42,701 nucleotides of DNA, taken from positions 1 to 42,701 of the forward strand of contig JAFZQE010000063.1 in assembly GCA_017552325.1 (NCBI GenBank), given 5' to 3'. Under the pieces are notes generated by a model. That model searched no databases, had not been told where the DNA came from, and saw nothing but the letters and a program-made list of their open reading frames with translations. Made by a program: the position numbers and the translations under genes. Shown here in pieces: positions 29,825 to 38,462 of the stretch (positions within the stretch are counted from its first letter, which is position 1; every line of letters begins with the position of its first letter). This stretch comes from Oscillospiraceae bacterium. GTDB lineage: Bacteria; Bacillota; Clostridia; Oscillospirales; Oscillospiraceae.

Positions 29825-30403
29825 ATGGCTAAGCTTTATTTCAAATACGGCGCGATGGGCTCGTCGAAGTCCGCCCAGGCGCTGATCACCCAGTTCAACT
29901 ACGAGGAGCTGGGCATGACGGTCTGGCTCATCAAGCCCAGCACCGACACGCGCGACGGCGCGGACGTCATCCGAAGCCGCATCGGCCTTGCGCGCCATGC
30001 CCAGGTCATCACCCCCGAGCAGGACATCATCGAGGCCTACCGCGCCGCCGGGAAGCACGACGTCATCATCGCCGACGAGGCGCAGTTCTTCACGCCGGAG
30101 CAGATCGACCAGCTGCGGACGCTCGTGGACGAGGAGGATCTCCCGGTGCTCTGCTTCGGCCTGCGCACCGACTTTCTGACGCATTTCTTCCCCGGCGCGC
30201 GCCGTCTGATGGAGCTGGCCGACTCCCTGACCGAGATCAAGACCGTCTGCGCCTGCGGCCGCAAGGCCACGGTCAACGCCCGCATCGACGGGGAGGGCCG
30301 CGTCGTCACCGAGGGCGCGCAGGTCATGCTCGGCGGCAACGACAGCTATATCGCCATGTGCCATCAGTGCTGGAAAAAGAAGATCCGGGAGCAGCAGGGA
30401 TGA
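29825..30403 (+). CDS. tdk: Thymidine kinase (type II)
   Basis: Converts thymidine and deoxyuridine to monophosphates (192 aa). P-loop GAMGSSKSAQAL, Walker B-like IIADEAQFF with the catalytic Glu, lasso and zinc part with CACGRKA and CHQCW. The start is taken as ATG 29825, seven bases after AAGGAG; the ATG at 29819 would overlap the udk stop but sits one base from the Shine-Dalgarno. The stop overlaps the next gene by ATGA. Confidence 0.96.
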   Translation: MAKLYFKYGAMGSSKSAQALITQFNYEELGMTVWLIKPSTDTRDGADVIRSRIGLARHAQVITPEQDIIEAYRAAGKHDVIIADEAQFFTPEQIDQLRTLVDEEDLPVLCFGLRTDFLTHFFPGARRLMELADSLTEIKTVCACGRKATVNARIDGEGRVVTEGAQVMLGGNDSYIAMCHQCWKKKIREQQG

Positions 30404-31020
30404 ACGGCGAGCTCTGGGAGAACTGGGAGCGGAGGGAGATCTTCGACTTCTTCTCCCGCATCTCCGACCCCTTCTACAGCGTCGGCTTCCGCCTGGACGT
30501 GACGCGGCTCCATGACTTCTGCAAAGAGCGCGGCCTCTCGTTCTACTACGCGCTCGTCTGGCTCTCGACGAAGGCGATCAACGACACAGAGGCCTTTTCC
30601 TTCGCGCTGCGCGAGGGCGAGCTCGTCCGGCTGGACGGACGGAGGCCCAGCTTCACCGACCTGAAAAAGGGCGCGGAGCGCTTCCACATCGTCACGATGC
30701 CCGCCGGGGACTCGCTGGAGGACTTCTGCCGCGCCGCCAAAGAAAAAAGCGCGGCGCAGGACTGCTTCATCGACCTGTCGCAGGAGGGGGACGACCTGAT
30801 CTTCCTCTCCTGCCTGCCCTGGCTGGATCTCACGTCGCTCACGAACGAGCGCGACTTTGACGCGGACGACGCGATCCCGCGCCTCGCCTGGGGGAAATAC
30901 GTCCGGCGGGACGGGCGGCTTGAGCTCGGCTATTCGGTCGAGGTCAACCACCGCTTCATCGACGGCCTGCATATCGGCCTCTTCGCCGCTTCGCTGCAGG
31001 CCCTGATCGACGCGCTGTGA
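30400..31020 (+). CDS. Chloramphenicol acetyltransferase-like protein (CAT family)
   Basis: CoA-dependent acyltransferase fold (206 aa). The catalytic His-x-x-x-Asp-Gly motif is in VNHRFIDGLHIGLF (HRFIDG) near the C-terminus; RFHIVTMPAGDSLEDF and FLSCLPWLDLTSL also match CatA. The usual start of CAT (WxRxxxFxFF...) is visible as NWERREIFDFFSRISDPFYS. It overlaps tdk by ATGA, so it belongs to the nucleoside kinase operon, an odd place for a resistance gene. Chromosomal CAT-like proteins often lack drug activity; the acceptor may be a nucleoside or another metabolite (inference). Confidence 0.85.
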   Translation: MNGELWENWERREIFDFFSRISDPFYSVGFRLDVTRLHDFCKERGLSFYYALVWLSTKAINDTEAFSFALREGELVRLDGRRPSFTDLKKGAERFHIVTMPAGDSLEDFCRAAKEKSAAQDCFIDLSQEGDDLIFLSCLPWLDLTSLTNERDFDADDAIPRLAWGKYVRRDGRLELGYSVEVNHRFIDGLHIGLFAASLQALIDAL

Positions 31021-31039
31021 GAATAGAGGAAATGCTGCC

Positions 31040-31519
31040 ATGAAAAAGACGATGATCATCCTGCTGCTGATCTGCAGCGTCATCGCTGTCCTTTCCGGCT
31101 GCGGGCAGACCGGGACAGCGCCTGTTCCGACCGAAGCCGAAGCGACGCCGACCGGGGCCGCGCCCGCTCTTGCCGAAGCCGAAGCGACGCCGGCCGGGAG
31201 CACGGAGCCCCCTCCCGTTATCATTGAAGAAAATGGTGAGCTTTGGGATTCCTACGGCGTGGATGTAAAAGGAAAAGCGATCAAAAATGCGGAAACTGCG
31301 GGCAAGATCGGCTACGCTTTGCTCGAGCAGTTTCAGGAAGAAGGGTACTTTCCCGACTATCGGCTCCAGCATATCATGCACGATCCCGAAAAAGGGGTCT
31401 GGATCGTCTCGTTCTGGGAAGACAGCGATGACAGCGAGGGGACTTGGGTCGGTGGGGATTTTACCGTTGCGTTCCGGGAAGACGACGCGCAGATCATCGG
31501 CATGTGGGTCGGGGAATAA
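31040..31519 (+). CDS. Small lipoprotein, possibly NTF2-like fold
   Basis: Lipoprotein (159 aa) with lipobox VLSGC (Cys21), a Thr/Ala/Glu linker made of an imperfect repeat (EAEATPTGAAPALAEAEATPAG), and a ~90-residue domain containing NAETAGKIGYALLEQF, GVWIVSFWED and TWVGGDFTVAFREDDAQIIGMW. That pattern resembles the NTF2-fold immunity or YbbC-type domains, but I cannot assign a family firmly. Base composition is lower in GC than the salvage genes before it. It and the next gene form a small accessory pair. Confidence 0.65.
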   Translation: MKKTMIILLLICSVIAVLSGCGQTGTAPVPTEAEATPTGAAPALAEAEATPAGSTEPPPVIIEENGELWDSYGVDVKGKAIKNAETAGKIGYALLEQFQEEGYFPDYRLQHIMHDPEKGVWIVSFWEDSDDSEGTWVGGDFTVAFREDDAQIIGMWVGE

Positions 31520-31558
31520 GGGACTTGGTTTACAGGAAGGGAACGGAGGCGGCTTCTT

Positions 31559-32074
31559 ATGATTATCACAGTGGTCGGCCTGTTCTGGTTTCTCATCATC
31601 GCAGCGCTGGTGCTGCTGATCTCCTTTGTTCTGTTTCTGGTGATTTACCGGTCTACACGCAAAAAGCTGTTTCTTGCTCTCAGCCTGACGGCGATTGTCC
31701 TGTTTGGAGCGATGGCGATCGGCCTGGTCGCTGTCAAGCCCTTCGAACGGGATAAAGGGCCCTATGACTTTCCCGATTCGGTCTGGGTCAGCGAGTCGCC
31801 GCAGATCGAGCTGCATGTGAGCCATGATCATGTCATCGAGCACTCCGAGGCCTTCCTGATCGTGGACGGCGAAAGGATCGACGTTGATATTGCTCTGGAA
31901 GCAAACAGCTATCCGGTGCGGATAAGCGTGAAGGGCGAAAACAGCCTGGAAGCCGTGCTGATCGAAGGGACGCTTTCCTCCGTGAAAGAAGGGGAGATCT
32001 CCTTTGAGGTCGAAAGGGACCGGGTGTACGGCGGCGCTTACCGCACGATCACGCTGCGGAGAACCGACGGCTGA
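31559..32074 (+). CDS. Membrane protein of unknown function with extracytoplasmic domain
   Basis: Protein of 171 aa with two N-terminal membrane segments (~5-30 and ~36-57) and a ~110-residue soluble beta-rich domain (VWVSESPQIELHVSHDH..., ending YGGAYRTITLRRTDG). No family recognised. The Shine-Dalgarno GGAGG lies about ten bases before ATG 31559. Like the lipoprotein before it, its codon use is less GC-rich than neighbours, which may reflect later acquisition. The MFS gene follows after 26 bp. Confidence 0.62.
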   Translation: MIITVVGLFWFLIIAALVLLISFVLFLVIYRSTRKKLFLALSLTAIVLFGAMAIGLVAVKPFERDKGPYDFPDSVWVSESPQIELHVSHDHVIEHSEAFLIVDGERIDVDIALEANSYPVRISVKGENSLEAVLIEGTLSSVKEGEISFEVERDRVYGGAYRTITLRRTDG

Positions 32075-32100
32075 GCGCCGGACTTTTTTGAGGAGATTCT

Positions 32101-33258
32101 ATGATTTCGCTTCTTCTCGCCATCATTTATCTTGCCTTTATCAGCCTCGGGCTGCCGGATTCGCTGCTGGGCTCGGCCTGGCCGCTGATGCAGCTGCAGT
32201 TCGGGGCGCCGCTTTCCTTCGCCGGCGTGATCTCGATGATCATCGCCGGCGGAACCATCGTGTCGAGTCTGCTGTCCGAGCGGCTGACCCGCCGCTTCGG
32301 CACGGCGCTCGTCACCGCCTGCAGCGTCGCGCTGACGTCGGCGGCGCTCTTCGGCTTCTCGGCCTCGGGCTCGCTGTGGATGCTCTGCCTCTGGGCCGTG
32401 CCCTACGGCCTCGGCGCCGGCGCGATCGACGCCGCGCTCAACAACTACGTCGCGCTGCACTTCAGCTCCCGGCACATGAGCTGGCTGCACTGCTTCTGGG
32501 GCGTCGGCGCATCCGTCAGCCCTGCGATCATGGGCGCCTGCCTCACGGCGACCGGCCGCTGGGAGAGCGGCTACCGCACGGTGTCGCTGATCCAGATCGT
32601 GCTGACCGCGATCCTGTTCCTGTCCCTGCCGCTCTGGCATAGAGGGGAGGAAGAGAAAAGCGCCGCGGAGCGCGCGGAAAAACCGCTGCTGGGGCTGCGC
32701 GGCGCATTGCGCGTCCGCGGCGTGCCCGCCGTGCTGCTGGGCTTTTTCGCCTACTGCGGCGCGGAGACGACGGCCGGGCTCTGGGCCAGCAGCTATCTGG
32801 TCTCCGCCCGCGGCGTCGATCCCGAGACGGCGGCGAGCTTCGCCTCGCTCTTCTACCTCGGCATCACCGCCGGGCGCTTTCTCAACGGCTTCATCGCCGA
32901 CCGCGCGGGCGACAGACGCATGATCCGCGTCGGCGCGGCGCTGATGGGTGCCTCGGCCCTGCTGATCCTTCTGCCGACGGGGACGCGCGTCACGGCGCTC
33001 GCGGGCCTCGTGCTCTTCGGCCTCGGCTGCGCGCCGGTCTATCCCTCGATCATCCACGCCACGCCCGCGCACTTCGGGGAAGACAGGTCGCAGGCGATCA
33101 TCGGCGTGCAGATGGCGGCGGCCTACCTCGGCAGCACGCTGATGCCGCCGCTCTTCGGCCTGCTGGCCGGGGCGCTGTCGCTGCGGCTCTATCCCCTGTA
33201 TCTGCTCGCGCTGACGGCGCTGCTGGTCCTCATGACGGAGCGGCTCAACCGCGTCTGA
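32101..33258 (+). CDS. Major facilitator superfamily transporter
   Basis: Twelve-segment MFS carrier (385 aa). The loop 2-3 motif is LSERLTRRFGTALVTA, a version of the MFS motif A; the second half has FIADRAGDRRMIRVG at the equivalent place. Sequence such as LPDSLLGSAWPLMQ at the start and CAPVYPSIIHATPAHFGEDRSQAI near the end is typical of sugar or unknown-substrate MFS proteins of the FucP-related kind. Substrate unknown. GAGGAG lies six bases before ATG 32101. It ends at a bidirectional terminator. Confidence 0.88.
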   Translation: MISLLLAIIYLAFISLGLPDSLLGSAWPLMQLQFGAPLSFAGVISMIIAGGTIVSSLLSERLTRRFGTALVTACSVALTSAALFGFSASGSLWMLCLWAVPYGLGAGAIDAALNNYVALHFSSRHMSWLHCFWGVGASVSPAIMGACLTATGRWESGYRTVSLIQIVLTAILFLSLPLWHRGEEEKSAAERAEKPLLGLRGALRVRGVPAVLLGFFAYCGAETTAGLWASSYLVSARGVDPETAASFASLFYLGITAGRFLNGFIADRAGDRRMIRVGAALMGASALLILLPTGTRVTALAGLVLFGLGCAPVYPSIIHATPAHFGEDRSQAIIGVQMAAAYLGSTLMPPLFGLLAGALSLRLYPLYLLALTALLVLMTERLNRV

Positions 33259-33280
33259 GCACAGGACTGAGTTCGGGCAG

Positions 33281-33323
33281 AAAAAACCCGGAGGCTCGCA
33301 AAATGCGAGCCTCCGGGTTTTTT
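33281..33323. terminator. Bidirectional terminator between the MFS gene and trkH
   Basis: Perfect 20-bp arms (33281-33300 and 33304-33323), loop AAA, six A at one end and six T at the other. Confidence 0.96.
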
Positions 33324-33335
33324 ATATGTCGGATA

Positions 33336-34814
33336 TTAATTTTTCCGCCAGGTGGAGGGGAGGAAGAGGATCAGGATCGCGTAGATCTCCAGACGGCCGC
33401 AGAGCATCGTGAGGCTCATGACGATCTTGGAGAAGTCCGAGAAGAAGCCGAAGCCGCCCTTGGGGCCGATCGCCGCCGTCATGCCGGGGCCGATGTTCGA
33501 CATGCAGGAGAGCGCCGCCGTGAAGCAGGTGGCGAAATCGTCCGGCGCCGCCGACAGGCCGGTGGCGAAATTGTGCCCGTCCAGCGAGAGGAGGAGCGTG
33601 CAGCCGAAGAGGATCAGCATGTACAGCGCGAAAAAGGTGTAGACCGCGCTCGTGGTCTCGCGGCTGACGCGCTGTCCGTCCAGCGACACGCGGTTGACGC
33701 TGCGGGGCCGCACCATCTTCCGGACGTCCGCCGCCGCGGTCTTCACCAGCAGGATCAGGCGCGAGACCTTGAGGCCGCCGCCGGTGCTGCCGGCGCAGCC
33801 GCCGATCAGCATCAGACAGATCAGCAGCATTTGGATATAGCCCGGCCATTTGGTGAAGTCCTCGGTGCCGAAGCCCGTCGTCGAGACGATCGTGGTCACG
33901 TTGAAGAAAGCGTGGCGCAGGGCGGTGCCGACGCTGCCGTAGATCGGCCGCAGGCCGACCGCGATCGCCGCGACGCAGAAGGCGATGATGCCCAGGTACC
34001 AGTGCAGCTCCTCGCTCTTGAGCGCGTCCTTCGCGCGGCCGATCAGGATCAGATAGTAGAGGTTGAAGTTCGTGCCGAAGAGGATCAGGAACACGCCGAT
34101 CACGGTTTCGATGTAGGCGCTGTCAAAGGCGCCGATGCTGGCCGCGCGCGTCGAAAAGCCGCCGGTGCCGGCCGAGGCGAAGGAGTGCAGCAGCGCCTCG
34201 TAAAAGCTCATGCCGCCGAAAAGCAGGAACACGGTCTCCAGGAGCGTCAGCCCCAGATAGATCAGATAGAGGATCATCGCCGTCTTGCGGGCGCGGGGCA
34301 CCAGCTTGCCCACCGTCGGGCCCGGCACCTCGGCGCGCATGATGTGCATCGAGCGGTCGCCGCCGAGCGGCATGACCGCCATCACGAACACCAGCACGCC
34401 CATTCCGCCCAGCCAGTGGGTGAAGATGCGCCAGAACATGCCGGAGCGCGACAGGGCCTCCACATCCGGCACCACGGAGGCGCCGGTCGTGGTAAAGCCG
34501 GAGGTGACCTCGAACACCGCATCGACGTAGCGGGGGATGTCGCCGTTCAGCACCAGCGGCAGCGCGCCGATCAGGCTCATCGTGATCCACACCAGGCCGA
34601 CGGCAGTGAAGCCCTCGCGGGCGTAGATCTCGGTGCTCTTCGGCTTGAGGCAGAGCAGCAGCGTCAGGCCCAGCGCGGCCGCCAGGGCGATCGTCAGCGC
34701 GAAGCCGCGCACGCTCTCGCCGTAGATCAGACCGACGATCAGCGGCAGCAGCAGGACGCCGGCCAGCAGCAGCAGTACCGTCCCGAGGATGCGGGCGATC
34801 ATGCGTCCGTTCAT
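33336..34814 (-). CDS. trkH: TrkH-type potassium uptake membrane subunit
   Basis: Ion-conducting subunit (492 aa) of a Trk potassium transporter. Four pore-loop repeats are visible: TSGFTTTGAS, TGGFSTRAAS, VSTTGFGTEDF and MSNIGPGM. Length and the extra N-terminal helices match TrkH rather than the shorter KtrB. ATG 34814 is fixed by GGAGG seven bases upstream and by the ATGA overlap with the trkA stop; the open frame continuing further upstream is only a shadow of trkA. Works with TrkA encoded directly upstream. Confidence 0.95.
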   Translation of the reverse strand: MNGRMIARILGTVLLLLAGVLLLPLIVGLIYGESVRGFALTIALAAALGLTLLLCLKPKSTEIYAREGFTAVGLVWITMSLIGALPLVLNGDIPRYVDAVFEVTSGFTTTGASVVPDVEALSRSGMFWRIFTHWLGGMGVLVFVMAVMPLGGDRSMHIMRAEVPGPTVGKLVPRARKTAMILYLIYLGLTLLETVFLLFGGMSFYEALLHSFASAGTGGFSTRAASIGAFDSAYIETVIGVFLILFGTNFNLYYLILIGRAKDALKSEELHWYLGIIAFCVAAIAVGLRPIYGSVGTALRHAFFNVTTIVSTTGFGTEDFTKWPGYIQMLLICLMLIGGCAGSTGGGLKVSRLILLVKTAAADVRKMVRPRSVNRVSLDGQRVSRETTSAVYTFFALYMLILFGCTLLLSLDGHNFATGLSAAPDDFATCFTAALSCMSNIGPGMTAAIGPKGGFGFFSDFSKIVMSLTMLCGRLEIYAILILFLPSTWRKN

Positions 34815-36175
34815 TTCTCGCCCTCCAGGATCTGATCCAGGCCGGTCAGCCGCCCGGCCGCCGTGACGATTACGGCATGGTCGCCCGGCTGCAGCGTGGT
34901 GGCGCCGTTGGGGATCAGGCTCTTGCCGCCGCGGATCACCGCGCCGATCAGAACGTTCTTGCGGAGCCTGAGGTTTTTCAGCTCGATGCCGACGAGCCGC
35001 GACTTCTCGCTCACCTTGAATTCCAGCGCCTCGGCCTTTCCGTCGGCCAGGCGGTGCAGGGTCTCCATGCTGCCGCCGCGGCTGCCGTCCAGGGCGCGGA
35101 TGTAGCGCGTCAGATGCTGCGCCACCAGCTCCTTGGGCGAGACGATGCTCTCCAGGCCCGCGGACTCCAGCATGTCGGCAAAGCGCTCGCGGTTGACCTT
35201 CGTGATGATCTTGGGGACGCGGCAGCGCCGGGCGTACATCGAGGTGATGATGTTGTCGCCGTCGTCGCCGGTCAGCGCCGCAAAGGCGTCCGCCCGGGCG
35301 AGGCCCTCCTCCGCCAGCAGATCGCTGCTGGTGCCGTCGCCGCAGACGACCGAGGCGTGGGGGATCAGGTCGCAGAGCCGCTCGCAGCGCTCCTCGTCCC
35401 GCTCGACGACCGTGACCTTGATGCCGCTCTCCTCCATCATCCGCGTCAGATACACGGCGATGCGCCCGCCGCCCATGATCAGCAGGTTCTTCACGGGGCG
35501 GCGGTACTGGCCGATGGCCTCGAAGAACTTGCGCAGCTCGTGGTTGGCGCCGCTGAGCGAGAGCGAATCCCCGCTCTGCAGCACAAAGTCGCCGTTGGGG
35601 ATCAGCGCCTCGCCGCCGCGCTCGACGATGACCACCAGCACCCGCGCGCCGCTGACGTGCGGCAGCTCGCGCAGGCTCATGCCGTGCAGGCGGCTGCCCT
35701 CCGGCACCCGGTACTCGACGATCTCCACGCTGCCGCGGGAGAAGGTGTCGACCCGGGAGGCGCTGGGGAAGCGCAGGATGCGGGATATCTCGCGCGCGCA
35801 CTCGTATTCGGGGTTCATGATGAGCGACAGGCCCAGGGCCTCCTGCAGGAAGGCCGTCTGGTGCAGGTACTCCGGGTCGCGGATGCGGGCCGCCACGTTG
35901 GCGGTGCCCAGCTTCCGGGCCGTGATGCCGCAGATCATGTTGACCTCGTCCTGCCGCATGGCTGCCAGCAGCAGATCGGCCTGCGCCGCGCCGGCCTCCC
36001 GGAGCGTCTCGGGATTGGTGGCCGAGCCGAGCATGCAGATCACGTCCAGCGAGTTGGAAATGCGGTCGATGACCTCCGGCTCGCGGTCGATCACGGTGAT
36101 GTCGTGCCCCTCCGCGGACAGGGTCGCCGCCACGGAGTAGCCGACCTTGCCGCCGCCGGCGATGATGATTTTCAT
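34811..36175 (-). CDS. trkA: TrkA potassium uptake regulatory subunit (two RCK units)
   Basis: Cytoplasmic NAD(H)-binding gating subunit (454 aa). Two tandem Rossmann-TrkA_C units: GGGKVGYSVAATL with the acidic ribose-binding end VIDRE (1-~220), and GGGRIAVYLTRMM with VVERDEERC (~230-454), each followed by a TrkA_C domain (for example RGSVEIVEYRVPEGSRLHG). Double-unit length distinguishes it from the single-unit KtrA at 37740. AAGGAGG lies before ATG 36175. Confidence 0.96.
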   Translation of the reverse strand: MKIIIAGGGKVGYSVAATLSAEGHDITVIDREPEVIDRISNSLDVICMLGSATNPETLREAGAAQADLLLAAMRQDEVNMICGITARKLGTANVAARIRDPEYLHQTAFLQEALGLSLIMNPEYECAREISRILRFPSASRVDTFSRGSVEIVEYRVPEGSRLHGMSLRELPHVSGARVLVVIVERGGEALIPNGDFVLQSGDSLSLSGANHELRKFFEAIGQYRRPVKNLLIMGGGRIAVYLTRMMEESGIKVTVVERDEERCERLCDLIPHASVVCGDGTSSDLLAEEGLARADAFAALTGDDGDNIITSMYARRCRVPKIITKVNRERFADMLESAGLESIVSPKELVAQHLTRYIRALDGSRGGSMETLHRLADGKAEALEFKVSEKSRLVGIELKNLRLRKNVLIGAVIRGGKSLIPNGATTLQPGDHAVIVTAAGRLTGLDQILEGEK

Positions 36176-36215
36176 GTCGCGTCCTCCTTTCGGAAGAAAA
36201 ACTGCCGTTTCTGCT

Positions 36216-36244
36216 ATTGTATCACTTCCTGCGGCTTCTGTACA
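36216..36244 (-). promoter_or_regulatory. Promoter of trkA-trkH
   Basis: Minus strand TGTACA (36239-36244), 17-bp spacer, TACAAT (36216-36221) preceded by TGA (extended -10). The -35 is poor. Confidence 0.55.
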
Positions 36245-36288
36245 GTTTTATTTCCGCGCCTCTTTCGCGGGATTCGGAGCAAAACGCG

Positions 36289-36317
36289 TTGCAAAACGCG
36301 GCGGGAGATATTATAAT
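36289..36317 (+). promoter_or_regulatory. Promoter of ktrB-ktrA
   Basis: TTGCAA (36289-36294), 17-bp spacer, TATAAT (36312-36317). The leader is only ~45 nt, too short for a ydaO-type c-di-AMP riboswitch. Confidence 0.78.
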
Positions 36318-36368
36318 GATAAAAAAACGACCCGGTCCCGCGGAGGGCCGGGCGGGAGAGGAGGCCGT

Positions 36369-37724
36369 ATGAACAGCAAAAAGCGTTTTTCCACCACGCA
36401 GACGATCATGCTGACCTTCCTTGCGGCCATCGCGGTCGGGACGCTCCTGCTCCTGCTGCCCTTCAGCAAGGCAAACGGCGTCTCCGTCTCCTTTGTCGAC
36501 ACGCTCTTCACCGCCACCACCTCCGTCTGCGTCACGGGTCTCGTGACCGTCCCCACGGTCTCGACCTGGAGCGTCTTCGGGCAGATCGTCATCCTGATCC
36601 TGATCCAGATCGGCGGCCTCGGCGTCGTTACCTTCATGACTGCCATGCTGCTCAGCGTCCGCCACAGGCTCGGCCTCGGCGACCGGATGCTGATCCAGGA
36701 CGCCTTCAACCTGAACACCCTGTCCGGCCTCACCTCCTTCATCACCCGGGTCCTGCTCGGCACCCTGATCGTGGAGGGCACGGGCGCGCTGCTGTACATG
36801 ACGGTCTTCGTCCCGGAGTACGGCGCAAAGGGGATCTGGATCTCGGTGTTCACCGCGATCTCCGCCTTCTGCAACGCCGGCATCGACATCTTGGCCGAGG
36901 ACAGCCTCTGCCGCTATGTCCTGAATCCGACCGTGAACTTCACCACCTGCCTGCTGATCATCCTCGGCGGCCTCGGCTACTTCGTGTGGTGGGACCTGCT
37001 GAACGCCGCCAACCAGCGCTTCAGACAGAAGAGCCGCCGCCGGCATCTGCTGACTTTCCACAGCAAGATCGCCCTGTCGGCGACCGGGATCCTGATCTTC
37101 TCCGGCTTCCTGCTGTTTCTGATCTTTGAATTCAGCAATCCCCGCACCATCGGGGACTTCACCCTGCCGCAGAAGCTGATGGCCGCCTTCTTCCAGTCGG
37201 TCACCACGAGAACGGCCGGCTTCGCCACCATCCCCCAGCAGGACCTGACGAACGCCTCCTCGGTCACGGCGCTGCTGTTCATGTTCATCGGCGGCTCCCC
37301 CACCGGCACGGCGGGCGGCGTCAAGACCGTGACCATCGTGGTCCTGCTCGCCTCGGCCTTTTCCACCATCAGCGGCCGGGAGGAGACCTGCCTCTTCCGG
37401 CGGGCGATCCCGAAGCACACGGTCAGCAAGGCCGTCGCCGTCGTCAGCGTCTCCTTCCTCATCATGTTCACGGCGACCGTCCTGCTCGAGGCCGTCACCG
37501 GCGCAGACGCGCTGGACGTCTTCTACGAGACCGTCAGCGCCACCGCGACGGTCGGCCTGACGAGGGATTTCACCTCGTCGCTGAACCTGTACGGAAAGCT
37601 GATCATCATCGCGACGATGTATCTGGGCCGCATCGGCCCCATCTCGCTGTTCATCGCACTGAATACAAAAAAACAAAACGCCAACCTGATCAAAACGCCT
37701 ACGGAGCAGATCAGCGTGGGCTGA
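36369..37724 (+). CDS. ktrB: KtrB-type potassium uptake membrane subunit
   Basis: Ion-conducting subunit (451 aa) of a Ktr system. Pore loops: TTSVCVTGLVT, SAFCNAGID, TTRTAGFATI and TATVGLTRDF, with the conserved Gly in each; shorter than TrkH, as KtrB should be. The start is ATG 36369 with GAGGAGG six bases before it; earlier in-frame starts overlap the promoter region. The ktrA gene follows 15 bp after the stop. Confidence 0.95.
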   Translation: MNSKKRFSTTQTIMLTFLAAIAVGTLLLLLPFSKANGVSVSFVDTLFTATTSVCVTGLVTVPTVSTWSVFGQIVILILIQIGGLGVVTFMTAMLLSVRHRLGLGDRMLIQDAFNLNTLSGLTSFITRVLLGTLIVEGTGALLYMTVFVPEYGAKGIWISVFTAISAFCNAGIDILAEDSLCRYVLNPTVNFTTCLLIILGGLGYFVWWDLLNAANQRFRQKSRRRHLLTFHSKIALSATGILIFSGFLLFLIFEFSNPRTIGDFTLPQKLMAAFFQSVTTRTAGFATIPQQDLTNASSVTALLFMFIGGSPTGTAGGVKTVTIVVLLASAFSTISGREETCLFRRAIPKHTVSKAVAVVSVSFLIMFTATVLLEAVTGADALDVFYETVSATATVGLTRDFTSSLNLYGKLIIIATMYLGRIGPISLFIALNTKKQNANLIKTPTEQISVG

Positions 37725-37739
37725 ACGGAAAGGAATCGG

Positions 37740-38390
37740 ATGAGCATGAATCAGACATACGCGGTTTTCGGGCTCGGCCGCTACGGAACGGCCGTCGCCA
37801 AGGAGCTGGTCAGAAACGGCGCGGAGGTGCTGGCCGTCGACGTTGACGAGGAGCTCGTCAACTCCGTGTCCGACGAGCTGCCCTACTGCAAGTGCGCGGA
37901 CATCACCGACCCGGACGTGCTTAAACAGCTGGGCGTGGCCAACATCGACGTCGTCATCGTCGCCATGGCCAACAGCCTCGAGGCCAGCGTCATGGCCACG
38001 ATGCTCTGCAAGGAGATCGGCGTCAAGACGGTCATCGCCAAGGGCTCGAGCGAAATGAACTGCCGGATCCTGAGCAAGGTCGGCGCGGACCGGGTCGTTT
38101 TCCCGGAGAATGAGTCCGGCGTCCGCCTGGCGAGGAACCTCCTGAGCTCCGGCTTCCTGGACATCATCGAGCTGTCGCAGGACCTGTCCGTGGTGTCGCT
38201 GGACGTGCGGCCGGAGTGGGTCGGAAAGAACCTGATGGAGCTGAACCTCCGGCGGAAGTACTCCATCAACGTCGTCGCCGTCGTCAAGGACCAAAAGATC
38301 AGCACCGCGGTCGATCCGGAGAAGAAGCTGGATCAGAACATGAAGCTGATCGTGATCGCCAACATCGCGCGGCTGAACCGGCTGAGATAA
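37740..38390 (+). CDS. ktrA: KtrA-type potassium uptake regulatory subunit
   Basis: Single-unit RCK protein (216 aa) that gates KtrB. FGLGRYGTAVAKEL with VDVDEELV binds NAD or ATP; the C-terminal TrkA_C domain starts around LSVVSLDVRPEWVGKNLMEL (~140) and is the site where c-di-AMP binds in known KtrA proteins. GGAAAGGA lies before ATG 37740. Ends before a bidirectional terminator. Confidence 0.95.
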   Translation: MSMNQTYAVFGLGRYGTAVAKELVRNGAEVLAVDVDEELVNSVSDELPYCKCADITDPDVLKQLGVANIDVVIVAMANSLEASVMATMLCKEIGVKTVIAKGSSEMNCRILSKVGADRVVFPENESGVRLARNLLSSGFLDIIELSQDLSVVSLDVRPEWVGKNLMELNLRRKYSINVVAVVKDQKISTAVDPEKKLDQNMKLIVIANIARLNRLR

Positions 38391-38413
38391 GCCCGTCCGG
38401 CCCCAAAGACGCA

Positions 38414-38447
38414 GAAAACCCGTGCGCCCTGAGGCGCACGGGTTTTC
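38414..38447. terminator. Bidirectional terminator between ktrA and the purN-like gene
   Basis: Perfect 15-bp arms GAAAACCCGTGCGCC (38414-38428) and inverse (38433-38447), loop CTGA. Confidence 0.93.
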
Positions 38448-38462
38448 ATATCAGAATAAGGA

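Noticed and set aside
34815..35801. N-terminal 329-codon extension of trkH in the same frame
   Set aside because: It overlaps trkA out of frame; a good Shine-Dalgarno and ATGA overlap place the trkH start at 34814.
33303..36316. Long plus-strand ORFs opposite trkH and trkA (about 510 and 479 codons)
   Set aside because: Shadows of trkH and trkA with no ribosome-binding site and no recognisable domain.
36318..36368. Possible c-di-AMP (ydaO) riboswitch before ktrB
   Set aside because: Leader of ~45 nt is far too short for that riboswitch.
36222..38294. 690-codon minus-strand ORF opposite ktrB-ktrA
   Set aside because: Asp/Gln/Val-rich antisense translation; both genes on the plus strand are complete.
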